DNA of 64,000 nt from Glandiceps talaboti. Lineage: Eukaryota > Hemichordata > Enteropneusta > Spengelidae. Shown in pieces: positions 1 through 10,810 of the stretch. The position numbers and the translations under genes were made by a program. Location of the stretch: positions 124,001 through 188,000 of the forward strand of contig NW_027554289.1 in assembly GCF_964340395.1 (NCBI RefSeq), in the 5' to 3' direction. Every line of letters begins with the position of its first letter. Position 1 is the stretch's first letter. Under the pieces are notes generated by a model that saw nothing but the letters and a program-made list of their open reading frames with translations, was not told the origin of the DNA and ran no database searches.

Positions 1-616
1 AACCATTCCAGGTGGCCAGATGTAACTGACGCCAACACCGGTGGCTTGTTCCCAGCATCGATATGTGTCAGTGCTCTGAGGTTAGTAACATGTCCCAGAC
101 GATGCACATGTACAACCATTCTTCAATCCTGGCCGAAACCGCCATCACAGTCGTGGATGGTCATCTCCTCTGACAAGATCAAAGACAAAAAAGAACACAT
201 TCTTTGTTCGTAGACAGGTTCATCATGCGTAAGCTTTAATGTGTATCCACATGTACGTTGTCAAGGAAGTTATATACCTGTCCTTGTCTGTGATATGAAC
301 ACAAATTACTACATCGCTCGTAAGGAGTATCACATACATCGGCAAACAACAAAATTAAGACCTTGGATGAAATGAGACATTTTTGCAACCGGCCCCTTAC
401 ATTACAAATGTATTCTCAGACTGTTAATATATAGTCCTATACGGGAACAATCCTTATGCTTTATTTGTATCTGTTGTCTTCGCAGTTGTTTGGGGGTCTG
501 AGGTGAGGGGTATGTGAAGAGCGCTCGAGAGAAACGAAGGAATACGACAGTTAATCCCTACAGGTGTTAATCACCTAAATCCGCTAAAGCTCGCTATGAA
601 CGCCAGACTAAATACC

Positions 617-841
617 TTGCTCCCTTCCCACGCCACAGTGGCGCTGTTCGTTGGATCTTCATCATGTTTTCAAAAGTACAGATTGTATACATCGTCTGTG
701 GCACATCTCACTTGGCATTGTAAGGTGTTGAAACTCTATTCCCAAGTCTATGGTTTCCATGCTAACTTCTACTTGAAGTATTTTAGCATAGACTCTACAC
801 GAAACTGTATGATAAATTATAGACTTGGTGGAGAGTCTATG
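617..841. repeat. Palindromic repeat module, copy 1
   Basis: The copy starts with a block of about 33 bases (617-649, containing CTCCCTTCCCACGCCA) that recurs at 1978-2010. It ends in nested inverted repeats. CCAAGTCTAT (742-751) pairs with ATAGACTTGG (819-828). CATAGACTCT (787-796) pairs with AGAGTCTATG (832-841). ATGCTAA (759-765) pairs with TTAGCAT (783-789). The word ATGATAAATTAT lies about 190 bases after the first block, and at a similar spacing in copy 2. It is probably a small non-autonomous element; its family is unknown. Confidence 0.4.
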
Positions 842-1977
842 GATAAATATGAAAGTAAGACCGAAAATGAGTGTGCAATATTCCAATAATACTCTACGCG
901 AACCAATACAATAGCATCCCATGTTGCTGGCTGTCATTGGACTGCGGGGAAGAATGACCGTGATTAGATGGTCACCATATATACACTCAGGCCACTATGG
1001 TCTGTGCCTTACATTATCGACCATATTCATCATTGTCCCATAATAGTACGCATATCGACTTATTCGATAGAAACATATCGAACCCCTTCATGCAACCAGT
1101 TGAGTCATATCTGACAGTATTAGGCTATCTCCCTTTTGTGTTTAATAAAACTACACTAATATAAACATATCACTGGAATTCTGATTCAGATAAGTGATAC
1201 AGTGATTGTATCGGATACAATCCAATCAGATGATTGATATATGATTGAGAAACAATGACACTAGTAAAAGAGGGTGTCAGTTGTTACAAGTCAAGAGATA
1301 TATACCAATACAACATATCATTCATAGCATCAATTTCTCTTCATGATGACAAATTGATAACCTTGAAACGGTTGATGTCAGACAATATTGATATAATAAT
1401 GAAAGTATCGCCCAGGGTATGTGACATTTGACGCATTCTCGTTATGAAACTCATTAACGTTCCCTTTGTAAATTGAGAAAAAACGGAGAAAGAAAGGTGT
1501 AAAACTGTTTCGCATCTTCCCACCATAATCAGCTGAATGACGTCGACGGTGACGATGAGCATTCCAGCTGGTCAGACGTTATTGGCGTCATTAGAAACAT
1601 AGGTAAGCTTTCGCAGGTAGAAGATTCGCGACCAGACGATAACGTCATGACAGCCCATCATCATGGTCATCAAATTGGTGAGATTTCAAATGAATCATTA
1701 CCCCTCAACTACCTGTGAATGGGCATTGTATTTCCTTTTTCTTCTTACTTTGACATTATATGACTGGCAAGGTATGCAGGCAATATATATTATATGAATG
1801 GTTTATCAAAGAATGTCCCCGTAATTGTTGCTTGCCTGAGGTTTTGTCGAGAACATTTGCACTAGTTTCCCGTTCCTTAATGTTTTGCTGTAGAAATCTT
1901 TTATACCATGATTTTATAAGGTGCCAATCGCATTTAGTCTGGTGCTCATAACAAGATTATATTAGCCGGATTTTGCC

Positions 1978-2366
1978 TTTCTCCCTTCCCACGCCAGAGT
2001 TGCGCTGTTCATATGTAACTTTGTTTTCACATTCTTTCAACCATGCGACAGTGGAGAATGATCAGCATCTCCAGTGTCTATATTTCAAAAGTGGAATCAT
2101 GGATCACGGATGTACCAGTATTCGTGTGAAACGTGTTGATACGCCATCGTATTTTTTAAAAAGGTGTTTCGGTTTTGAAATGGCATGATAAATTATCGAT
2201 TGTGAATGGAACCTGGGATATAAACAACTGCTTGAAAAGCTTGTTGTAACAGTGGATGTATCCTACATGTAATACATTCATGTTCTAACATAGACCTGGA
2301 GGGTATATGCATGGAAGTTATACTTCCATGGTCTATGGTTCTAGCCATAGAAGATAGGTCTATGTT
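1978..2366. repeat. Palindromic repeat module, copy 2, ending in a cloverleaf-like fold
   Basis: It shares with copy 1 the opening block (1978-2010) and the ATGATAAATTAT word (about 2184). It ends in an 80-base structure. A perfect 11-bp outer stem (AACATAGACCT 2287-2297 with AGGTCTATGTT 2356-2366) encloses two hairpins: CATGGAAGT / ACTTCCATG (2310-2318, 2322-2330; 3-base loop) and TCTATGG / CCATAGA (2332-2338, 2345-2351). Confidence 0.45.
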
Positions 2367-3869
2367 CTAACAACTTTGGTTTGACATTTGTACTTGTACA
2401 TGTACCCCATGGCAGCGTAACAACAATACAGATGAATGCATTACCGTTATAAATACAATCCTACCACAAGTGCTTCGACTTATATGATTAAATCGTACTA
2501 TACTGTTACTATACACTTATAAGACGTGTATTGGGGGGTCGACGGGAACAAGCAAACACTTTCGAGAACTATGGTTCTACACCCCCCCCCCCCCCATAAA
2601 TTACGAAAGTATACATCTCTCTGTTATAGAAACGCTGGACGACCAACATCAAAATCAATTTAATCACCGGCATCTCTTTGTTCTTTGATTAGATGCCGAC
2701 TAATTGCTATATGTAAATTGACTATCCGTTTTAGGAATTAATTTCGTAATTGATAGCTTGTTTCATCATTTTGTTTTCATAAATTATTATCACTTCTTTG
2801 TTACCATAATTTCCGACAAAGGTTCCTATCACCCAGGATCTCACTAATACATCCATGCTAACTAAGGCGGTGTCCATTTATCTCGAATTCGGACACACAA
2901 ACTAAACCATCGCCACAAAACAACAAACCTCGACAACATTTCTAGATGTACCGCAAAGATTATTTTTCGTCGCGTTATGAAAGAATATGTTCTGGCTGGC
3001 GAGAATAAACTAAATAATAGCACTGCAAATGAAAAACGAAAGAACAGGTAGAAACGAAGTACTATTAAAATGGATCGCCACTGTTTATTATCAGAAATAG
3101 TGTCGTTGTTTTTTCTCAAGAGTGTAAAAGGGTACATCCAATAAAAATATCATTGACTTTTAAACGCAAATTGTTACATGTAAATTATAAACTATAGTGG
3201 GTAACCCTCGTTTACACGGTATTACATTACTGTGACTCTGAAGAAAGTTAAAAGGGCCACCACAGTCCAGATCAGCGCTGGCAAATCATAGATTCGATGT
3301 CATTACATCTACACTGTCTATGGTGTGATTACAGACAAGGAAACAATTCTGTAACATGAACACGTAGAACGACATTGCTGGATTACCTGATCACGTCCAG
3401 AGACACATTACGTCAATGTCATCCATAAACCGGCCTGATAGACCTCAACAAATGATATTTGCAAATCATGTACATACAGACATGGTTACAATTTTGAATG
3501 CTCCCATCATGGATCTGTTATTGAGATCATAGATCCATGCTCCCATGTCGTTCATTTATATTGTTTCTACTCTTTGTATTGTGACGTCATCACCTGAAAA
3601 CCAATACCTGTACTACAATTATTTTCACACAAAGATGTTCCTTGTCTGTGATTTTCATGAAACGGGACACTTTATTTTTCTCCATTTTTTCGTCAATTTT
3701 TGTCACTTTCAGTTACGTTTTCTGACTATTATCTTCCATGGTAAAAAAGAGCAATGTAAGATTTCTATCAAAAGACAATACATGTACACAGGAAGGTTTA
3801 CCAAAGATTGCTAAAACAAAAGTATTAGGCCCTTGTGATGGCGCACTATCGCAGTACATTACAATAATC

Positions 3870-3875
3870 TTTATT
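3870..3875 (-). promoter_or_regulatory. AATAAA overlapping the THUMPD2 stop codon
   Basis: On the minus strand the end of the reading frame reads GAA TAA AG, so the stop codon lies inside a perfect AATAAA hexamer. If used, the 3' UTR would be only tens of bases. An alternative AATAAA lies at 3676-3671. Neither is proven. Confidence 0.35.
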
Positions 3876-6497
3876 CCTTCTTATTTTCTCCTTCTCTCTT
3901 TTTAAAGACACAGATGTATGCATGTACAAGTGCAATTTTCAGATAGTGAACATCAAGTTTTGTCCAGTTTGTTCCATCGCATACGGTATTGCTATCTTGG
4001 TGTGTTTTGGGGGATTCTGATGGTTTCACAGCTTGGCTGCTTTCAGTATCACCACCAAATGTCCTCACATTAGACTTTTGACCTGTCATTTCTTTAATCA
4101 AAAAGTCCACCAAAGTTCCACTGGTCAGGAGAACAGCCCTGCCACCTGGTTTTATAACCCTGTAAAAGAACTCGTATATCATTAGAATGAAGCAACAGGG
4201 TGGTAGCCGAGAGACTTGTTATAGTCTCATTATAAAGCCCAATGTAGGCCTGAGATAGTCTAACAGCAGCAAGTCTCTGGGCTAACAGCATGGTGAATAT
4301 TGATCAAACTTTGGAAATCAGCAATATATTGTTATTGTATCATGATTTCAGGGTCAAAGATCAGGCACAGTCAGCAGGACAGTGGATCAGGGTAGCTTTA
4401 CAAAGTAACTTCAACATCTTTGAAATGGGAACCCATGGTGACAGCATAGAGCCCATGTCTGGGGGGGAGAGGGTTAGAAACAGACTGTTCATCAATCCCT
4501 GTGACAGTGGGTGGATGAGGGTGGGGGGGGGGGGTTAGAAACTGGCCTGTTCATTTCTCTCTATGTGACAGTGGGGTGAATGGAGGGGTGTATTAGAAAC
4601 TGACCTGTTCATCTCTCTTTGCATGATGGGATACAATATTTTGACATCTTCAAAAGTACTGTGGTTTAATCCAAACGGTATATCACTAACAATGCAGTCA
4701 ACACTGCTGTCTTTCATTGGTAAACCTGTAGGATATACATCAAAAGATTTTGTAGGACTGAGTTTTGTCAATATTTGTAAGGTATAAATTATCCACTTGG
4801 ACTGTAATCTTTGTATATAAGGTACGCCATGATAGGGTGCCCTCACACATCAGTCTTTTGTCTTTGTAAGGGTGGAGTGACATGAAGTATCTCACTCTAT
4901 AAACTGTATTAAATCTATTAAATGAACAAAATACTGTCTAAGCTCTAGTCCTGACATTTTAATGCAGTGGATCAGTTTGTGTAGACATTTGAGAATTGTG
5001 AAGAACACAGCTAAAAAATACTAATACAATGGAAATCACAAACCCTGAAACCAAACGTCGCCTGGTTCGACAAAAATCTCACTAACATTGCCACAGTTTT
5101 TGTCTGGCGATATAAAATATCTCTTTGATTTTGTAAATGTTCTCGTCTGGCTCAACAAAAATCTAATTAATATTTTCACATGTTATCGTCTGGCACAACA
5201 AGAACTGAATTACAATTGATACATTTTAGTCAATAGTGACTGTCTCAAAAATATCAAAGAACGCGCCAGACCTTAGGTTTACCAGGCAGGGACATATGAA
5301 TTTGACGTTGATCTCCTAAGATAATGGTAGCTCACGCAAAGAAAGTGTAACAATATCGGTAAGATGTTTGTCACGCCAGACAATTGACGAAATGCTGTTG
5401 GTAAGATTTTTGTCTAGCCAGCCGATAGAATGTAGCAATGTTAATGAGATTTTTGTTGAGCCAGACAACGTTTTGTTTCAGGGTTTATGATTTCCGTTGT
5501 AATGAATCAAGATAATGAATCATCATTTTTTAACTGGAAAAATTATCATGAAAATTTCAGAGAGAATAAACGTACATTTCACATCAGCATGGACAAGGTT
5601 TACTGTACCACCCCTCTTTGCATGTTGAATATTTAACTTGGCAAGTGTCAGCTGATTCATGTTGTTATCACCTCCTATACATAATATACCCTGGTGATGG
5701 GGTAGAGAGAAAAAAAGAATTATTACATGTAATAATAACCTGATGTAATAAGTTTTCTGTGAGTTATATTCATGGGTGGTTTGGCAAACCCAAACTTTGA
5801 CATTGTTCAAAACAAATCTTTTTTTCGTTTCTGAAATTTTATTACAGGAGACATATCTTTGCCTACCTTCCATGCCATTGCAGCCTCTAAAAGAACCGTT
5901 CCTGTGCCACACATTGGATCAAGAACAACATGGCCACTTTGAATATCAGCCAAATGACACATACACCACGCTATGGTTGATCTAATACCAATCTTTTTGA
6001 TGTATTGTCTTCTGGATAAGGGGTCAAAGGTCACAGGTAAACCAATCAGCATGTACTCATCACACACATGGACAGAAATCTACAAATAATATGAAAATAT
6101 GAAATGGTATTAATTCATGTTACTTTAATAGGTGTGTACATTCTGAAACTACTCTTCTTAGGAAGTTTTAACCTGCAGTCTAAGTCTGCCAGGTAAATCC
6201 TGACTTGAGGAACTCAAATTTCAACCATTCCTTTGTTACCTTTGTATCCTTTATGATCCTGCCTGGCTGTAAATTGGGAAATGAGGCATTGGCAACAGTT
6301 GTGGGATAAATCTAATTACTAAATTTTGAAATCACATGACATTCTGGAAGCAAATGTTCTTTGATTAGAAATTAATATGAGGTCTGTATTATTATGATTG
6401 CAAATACTACTAAGCATTCTGGATGAATGTGACGAGTGATTAATTCTTGTACATATACCTGAACAATTCTCACCATAAATTTCAGACTTTGTAAGTA

Positions 6498-6558
<61 letters not shown>

Positions 6559-6621
6559 TATGTGTGTGTGTGCATGTGCATGCATGTGTGTGTGCGTGCA
6601 TGCATGCATATGTGTGCATGC

Positions 6622-6660
<39 letters not shown>

Positions 6661-8749
6661 TGTGTGTCTTTGAAATGCATCACATACTTACATCAAGCTT
6701 TGGTTTTCTGAGTTCAATGCTCCATCCATGTTTCTTTGCTAGAGCTGTTCCCATATTGATAGCAAATTCCTGAAGAGTATACATGAAGGGTGGTAAGGGA
6801 TGTAATAATACCCCATGATGTGTGAGTGCTAGTGTGACATACTTGATGTATTTGTATGAGTGCTTGTGATGTTCACTGTGGTTGTATTTCCATTAGCGAA
6901 CATTCATCAGACAACACTACTGTCTGCAAGCACAAGTGCAAATATACCCTAGATTTCCCACACTAGTTCTCACACAGCATGGGGTTCTGTTATTAGTATT
7001 ACTACATATGTTTATCCAAAACAACAAATTTTGTAAAACTGTAACTCTGCTTTCATATAATTTCATATACATCATCATGGAACAATAACATTTTGAATAC
7101 AGATATGCAACAATGTTTTTGGTATTGCACTGTAGAACAAAAACAATTGTATGCATGGTCACTGATGCAAGTCATCACTGGTTCATATGTTATAATGACA
7201 TTAAGTCACAATGTGTATTTTTTATACTAGTCTAGTTCCTGACAACCATGTTCCTATTTTACGCAACATTTAATCTTCACACAGTACAATGTGTAAAATT
7301 AGAACACACTCGTCAGGAACTAGACTACTTTTACATAAAGACACATTATGGTATTTAAATACAAGAGATTTTACTTACTTGAGGTGAATGAATGTATTTT
7401 ATTTTTCCCGTACATTTACAAGAAATTCTGAAGTCTACTTGTTTACTATAAGTATGTGTTTCAGTTCTTGATTCTATTTGATTATCTTTATTGGTTTTAC
7501 AGTCACTTGATTCATTTTCTTCCTTGTCAATAATTTTGTCAGTTTCTTCTTTTTCTGAGGAATCATCAGATTTGAGCTTCTTCTCTGTATGTGTACTATC
7601 AGGTACTGTGTCCATTTCCTCAGCATTCTGATACCCTTCCAATGCATTCTCCTTCCTTTGGATTTCAGTCACTGATGTATCACAACTTTTAATATTGCCT
7701 TGCTTTTCTTGAAACTCTTTCCAGACTTCTAAACTGTTTTCCCATGTTGTTATTTCTTCAGTAATGTTTCTAATCAACCTCCTGCACTTTCCTGGAAAAA
7801 GTAAAATAAAATTCACATTTTTTTTCTATGTCAGGGTTTTCCTGATACACATTAGATACATGCACGTACATTGAATCACCATGTGTTTTCACAACAAGGG
7901 CTGCCTTATCACACAGGATAGCACAGTTGTGCACCATACTACATATAAAGTTACCTGCCTACTAAATACTGGTAAATGTGTCCAGGTTATGCAAATAATG
8001 TAATGGATTTAATATAGCTAATTGAGAGAAATTATTAATGGTTTTACATTACAACTAATCTTTGTTCAACTAACTGGTAACTTGTACACACGTATAAAAT
8101 AAACCATGAACTTGAAGTTAGAATTTTATCATGAATCAGTCATGGGTCATGTAAGTGTTACAGTAGTCGTGTACTTTCTTTATACATTAATATACAAAGT
8201 ATTACCTTTCGCATAGGGAAACTTGATATTGGGTCTGAAATCGACATTCACCATCAACCTCTCTGCAGTTTTCAGTGACTTCAGTAGTGGAACTTCGGCG
8301 TTAGATGAAAAAAACACTTTGCCATCCATACGTTTCACCTGACAAAAAAAGAGTTGGAAGATATACAGGTCGGTGCATGAGCAGTACTTACGTACTAATA
8401 CACTGAGTGATTACCGACTCGTAGTATTCCGTGTACAACTTCAAATCCCACAATGACAAAAACATGTAGAACTAACCTGTACCTCAGAGCATTTTAATAG
8501 TGGTCTGAGACGTACGTACCGGTACATGCAGGACTGATTGGATCCTCAAGTTATAAAACGAACTACGCAGACCTAATAATCATCTAAAATTGAGAACACA
8601 ATGCAATGCACACTCACTTGCTGGGCATTTAGCTTCTCTTTGATTTCTTTCGCGAGGAATTCCTCTAGCCCCCGTCCAGTTGTGGCAAAATACGAAGTCA
8701 CTGGTCGATTCATATCCTGAGATGGATCACATGTACTCAACATAGCCAT
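3871..8749 (-). CDS. THUMPD2: THUMPD2: THUMP-domain RNA guanosine N2-methyltransferase
   Basis: Eight coding exons on the minus strand: 8749-8618, 8338-8206, 7791-7379, 6769-6692, 6079-5867, 5690-5576, 4725-4605 and 4159-3871. Every junction is GT-AG with matching phase, giving 497 aa against about 500 for human THUMPD2. The start has an in-frame stop shortly upstream. The N-terminus (VTSYFATTGRGLEEFLAKEI) and the THUMP part (FRISCKCTGKI) match THUMPD2 rather than THUMPD3. The Rossmann methyltransferase has its SAM-binding loop VLDPMCGTGT at residues 304-313 and the catalytic motif SDIPFG at 375-380. Human THUMPD2 is known to methylate U6 snRNA (m2G) with TRMT112; the same role here is inferred. 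Exon 3 carries an acidic, Lys/Glu-rich, poorly conserved linker. Introns hold several MITEs and a long TG repeat. It is divergent from the thioesterase gene to its right. Confidence 0.92.
4474..4630 (-). repeat. Tandem copies of the THUMPD2 exon 7 splice-donor region
   Basis: The border of exon 7 with its intron (donor at 4604) is followed downstream by two decayed copies. The word TTAGAAAC, just inside the intron, occurs at 4593-4600, 4535-4542 and 4474-4481, spaced 58 and 61 bases. Each is followed by CTGTTCAT-type exon-like sequence, and G-rich runs separate the copies. On the minus strand this extends the open frame past the true donor. Confidence 0.6.
4815..4901. mobile_element. Palindromic MITE family A, diverged copy
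   Basis: It matches the better-preserved copy at 18287-18387: GGTACGCCATGAT, then CCTCACACATCAGTC, then a degraded right arm (GACATGAAGTATCTCAC). It sits in THUMPD2 intron 6, just upstream of exon 7. Confidence 0.6.
5026..5500. mobile_element. Fold-back element with about 70-bp inverted ends
   Basis: The left end (from ACAATGGAAATCACAAACCC) and the reverse complement of the right end (from ACAACGGAAATCATAAACCC) match over about 70 bases with few differences. The interior repeats GTCTGGC- and CAACAAAAATCT-like words in both orientations. It has no coding capacity, so it is non-autonomous. It lies inside THUMPD2 intron 6. Confidence 0.7.
6500..6664. repeat. (TG)n microsatellite with TGCA-rich interruptions
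   Basis: Dinucleotide TG runs interrupted near 6570-6625 by TGCATGCA and TATG units, in THUMPD2 intron 4. The Cys/Val and His/Thr frames across it are not genes. Confidence 0.9.
6795..7170. repeat. Dispersed repeat, family D copy 1
   Basis: Similar to 14050-14770. Shared words include CAGCATGGGGTTCTGTTATT followed by TACATATGTTTAT (6973-7014 and about 14567-14600), ACCCCATGA with GTGAGTGC (about 6810 and 14085), and GTTTTTGGTATTG (about 7112 and 14713). Family and full borders are unknown. Confidence 0.5.
7228..7327. mobile_element. MITE family B, short copy
   Basis: A 16-bp perfect terminal inverted repeat (TAGTCTAGTTCCTGAC at 7228-7243; its complement at 7312-7327) encloses an imperfect palindrome with ACCATGTTCCTATTTTA. 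The same ends bound a longer copy at 11953-12232. It lies in THUMPD2 intron 3. Confidence 0.7.
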
Positions 8750-9968
8750 TGACCATTGAGGAATCCCTACATGTCAAAGGTCACAGTGTACAGTTGAAAT
8801 AGCAATAGATTCAGCATCATATCTTTAACAAATAATCAAAACCAGTCTTCGACCGCACGAGTAAGCAATGACATAAATAAACTCCAAATTAGTGATGCAA
8901 CGAAAAAAACGTAAAAAAACAAACAAACAAAAACAAACAAACAGACGACATCCATTATCAACTACAACCAACTTCATGTCAAAGTGGAAAGGTAATCGAA
9001 ATGATGATCATAACAAAATTGAATTCCAACAGTAAGCGCAGCTTAGAACTTACAAACTTTTTAAAAAATCGAATTCAAAATAAGCTCAGAGACATAGTTG
9101 CGAGAACTGAAGAATCCTGACCTTGGAGAATTAGTAAAGTTAGATTAAGATGATCACAAACTTGAAATCGAAAGAGGCAGATACGGTGAATTACCAGTTA
9201 TGTAAATGTTGCATCACTCATAGTAGTAGATGAAAAACATTTCCTCCTCAATATGATAGTTACAGAAGAGATTGTTAGTTTTAGAAATGCAAAAATAATA
9301 TAGCCAATTTTAACATCCTACCAGTAGAGACTAAATTCAAAGAAATTATGTCGAATAGTAATATTTCAATAGCTCTAGGCTATGGTCATATTTGGAGTTT
9401 TTTTTATGTTTTATGATAACATTCCACCCTTTAGACATGGTTGTCTTTCTATGTACCAAAGTCTGAAATATAAGCTTCAAATTCTCAATTCCAAGTTTGT
9501 TGCCTTATTAAATAAAAAAATATATAAAGCATGCATTCACGTTCACGTTATCAATTTATTTATAGGGTGGATGAAATTTCTCTGCGTTCCAGTGTGAGTG
9601 AATGGATTTCTAAATATATACAGTAGAACTTACGTGAACTTAGGACATCTATTTGACTGCTATTACATGTATTTTCCAGTCATAACCTAATTGTAAAAGA
9701 TGTCATTGTTTTAAAAACCATTGTTGTTCATACTGTAGTAGCAGTAATTGTAGTGTTATTATTTTGTTTCTGAGGTTTTTATGTCGATAAAAAGATCACA
9801 AACAAAAAAATAACAGTATAGTTATTCAAGCTATTCGTATCATTGCTGTTATCTGTGGTATAGTCAAAATATAGAAACGTTACATATATTTAAAAAGATC
9901 GGCCACGAATACAATGAGTTTAATACTTGAACACTATTATTGTGAATGTGTTATATACAAATTCCAAC

Positions 9969-9996
9969 AAAAAAAGTGGTGGGATTCGAACTGCGG
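9969..9996 (-). other. tRNA-like B box followed by a T run
   Basis: On the minus strand, CCGCAGTTCGAATCCCACC resembles the T arm of a tRNA and is followed within a few bases by seven Ts, as at a Pol III terminator. The T stem does not pair well, and I could not place an acceptor stem or A box. This is more likely a tRNA-derived fragment or SINE remnant than a working tRNA. Confidence 0.3.
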
Positions 9997-10338
9997 ATTT
10001 ATAGCAAAAGCTTATTCTGTTCCTGTTTTTGATATACGCATCTTTCAGTGACGTCATAGGGAATCCCTTGCGTTGTGAACTATAGACTACAGCAACAAAG
10101 TTCAAATTACAGCTCTCTGAATATTTGGGTTTCTAACGTGTACAATAACTACAGCATATAGTCTTATATTCAGAATACGTCAACGTGTAGCATACATTTT
10201 ATATGTACAGCACAATGATTGCGAGGTCATCATGTACATGACAAAACGATAAGGTCGCTCGGGACATGCAGCAGACGACCGATCGTTGAAATAGCCACAT
10301 TTTTGCGAACACTTTTTGTCAGGCAAGGCTTATAACTT

Positions 10339-10350
10339 TGTCAGGTAAGG
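10339..10350 (+). promoter_or_regulatory. Candidate splice donor of a 5'-UTR exon for the thioesterase gene
   Basis: TCAG|GTAAGG at 10341-10350 is a near-ideal donor. The first coding exon opens with an acceptor (TTTTGTAG ending at 10797) only 13 bases before the ATG, so an upstream non-coding exon is expected and this site fits. It is inference without transcript data. Confidence 0.4.
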
Positions 10351-10504
10351 TTTCTTTCTAACTCCAGACAACTTAAGTGTTCTAAGTTTTAACAACCCCC
10401 AGCCCCAGGTGAATTTACAACGTATGGAACTTGAAAATCTGCCATTGGATATGTTTCCTGTTGAAACTCCAAAAAGTGAAAGTACAGAACATGGTACAAA
10501 AAAG

Positions 10505-10505
<1 letters not shown>

Positions 10506-10567
<62 letters not shown>

Positions 10568-10604
10568 TACATACATACTGTTACATACATACATACATAC
10601 ATTG
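10506..10604. repeat. (CA)n and (CATA)n microsatellite
   Basis: A pure CA run is followed by CATA units, just upstream of the thioesterase gene's first coding exon. The overlapping open frames are low-complexity shadows. Confidence 0.9.
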
Positions 10605-10810
10605 CACACAAAAACGTAACAAAGTGGGCTAAAAGGATCCAAACCTGTAAAAAGGACTTCATGTACATTAGTACATAAATTATGTAAAATGAATAGTGTA
10701 CTACTGTATTCCTCTATATTTAACATAACTGAATGGTGAAAAACTTAATTTTCTATTGAAAGTTTAAACATCTCTTCCTTCTTCTTCAATTTTGTAGGAA
10801 TCTAAGTAAG

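Larger units (their letters stand above)
1..3870. other. Non-coding stretch downstream of THUMPD2
   Basis: I find no exon I can support on either strand. The open frames are short, contain no recognisable domain and have no matching splice partners. The stretch holds two related palindromic repeat modules (617-841 and 1978-2366), a poly-C run near 2582-2595 and a short hairpin at 3508-3539 (9-bp arms CATGGATCT / AGATCCATG). A TTTATT at 3671-3676, which reads AATAAA on the minus strand, could end the THUMPD2 transcript. Confidence 0.5.
8750..10797. other. Divergent intergenic region and likely shared promoter area
   Basis: About 2 kb separate the THUMPD2 start (minus) from the first coding exon of the thioesterase gene (plus). 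It contains A-rich runs (about 8900-8945), a tRNA-like B box (9981-9996), a strong candidate 5'-UTR donor (10344/10345) and a CA/CATA repeat. I see no further coding exon. Confidence 0.5.

Noticed and set aside
1-1650. Similarity between about 1-30 and 1561-1590 (ATTCCAG-TGG-CAGA...ACG-C)
   Set aside because: Too short and patchy to support a duplicated exon; the second copy has no open frame.
2581-2597. Poly-C run as a possible assembly join
   Set aside because: Homopolymer runs occur elsewhere in the window and the flanks look continuous.
4290-4538. 82-codon plus-strand frame inside THUMPD2 intron 7
   Set aside because: Overlaps duplicated donor sequence on the opposite strand and G runs; no domain.
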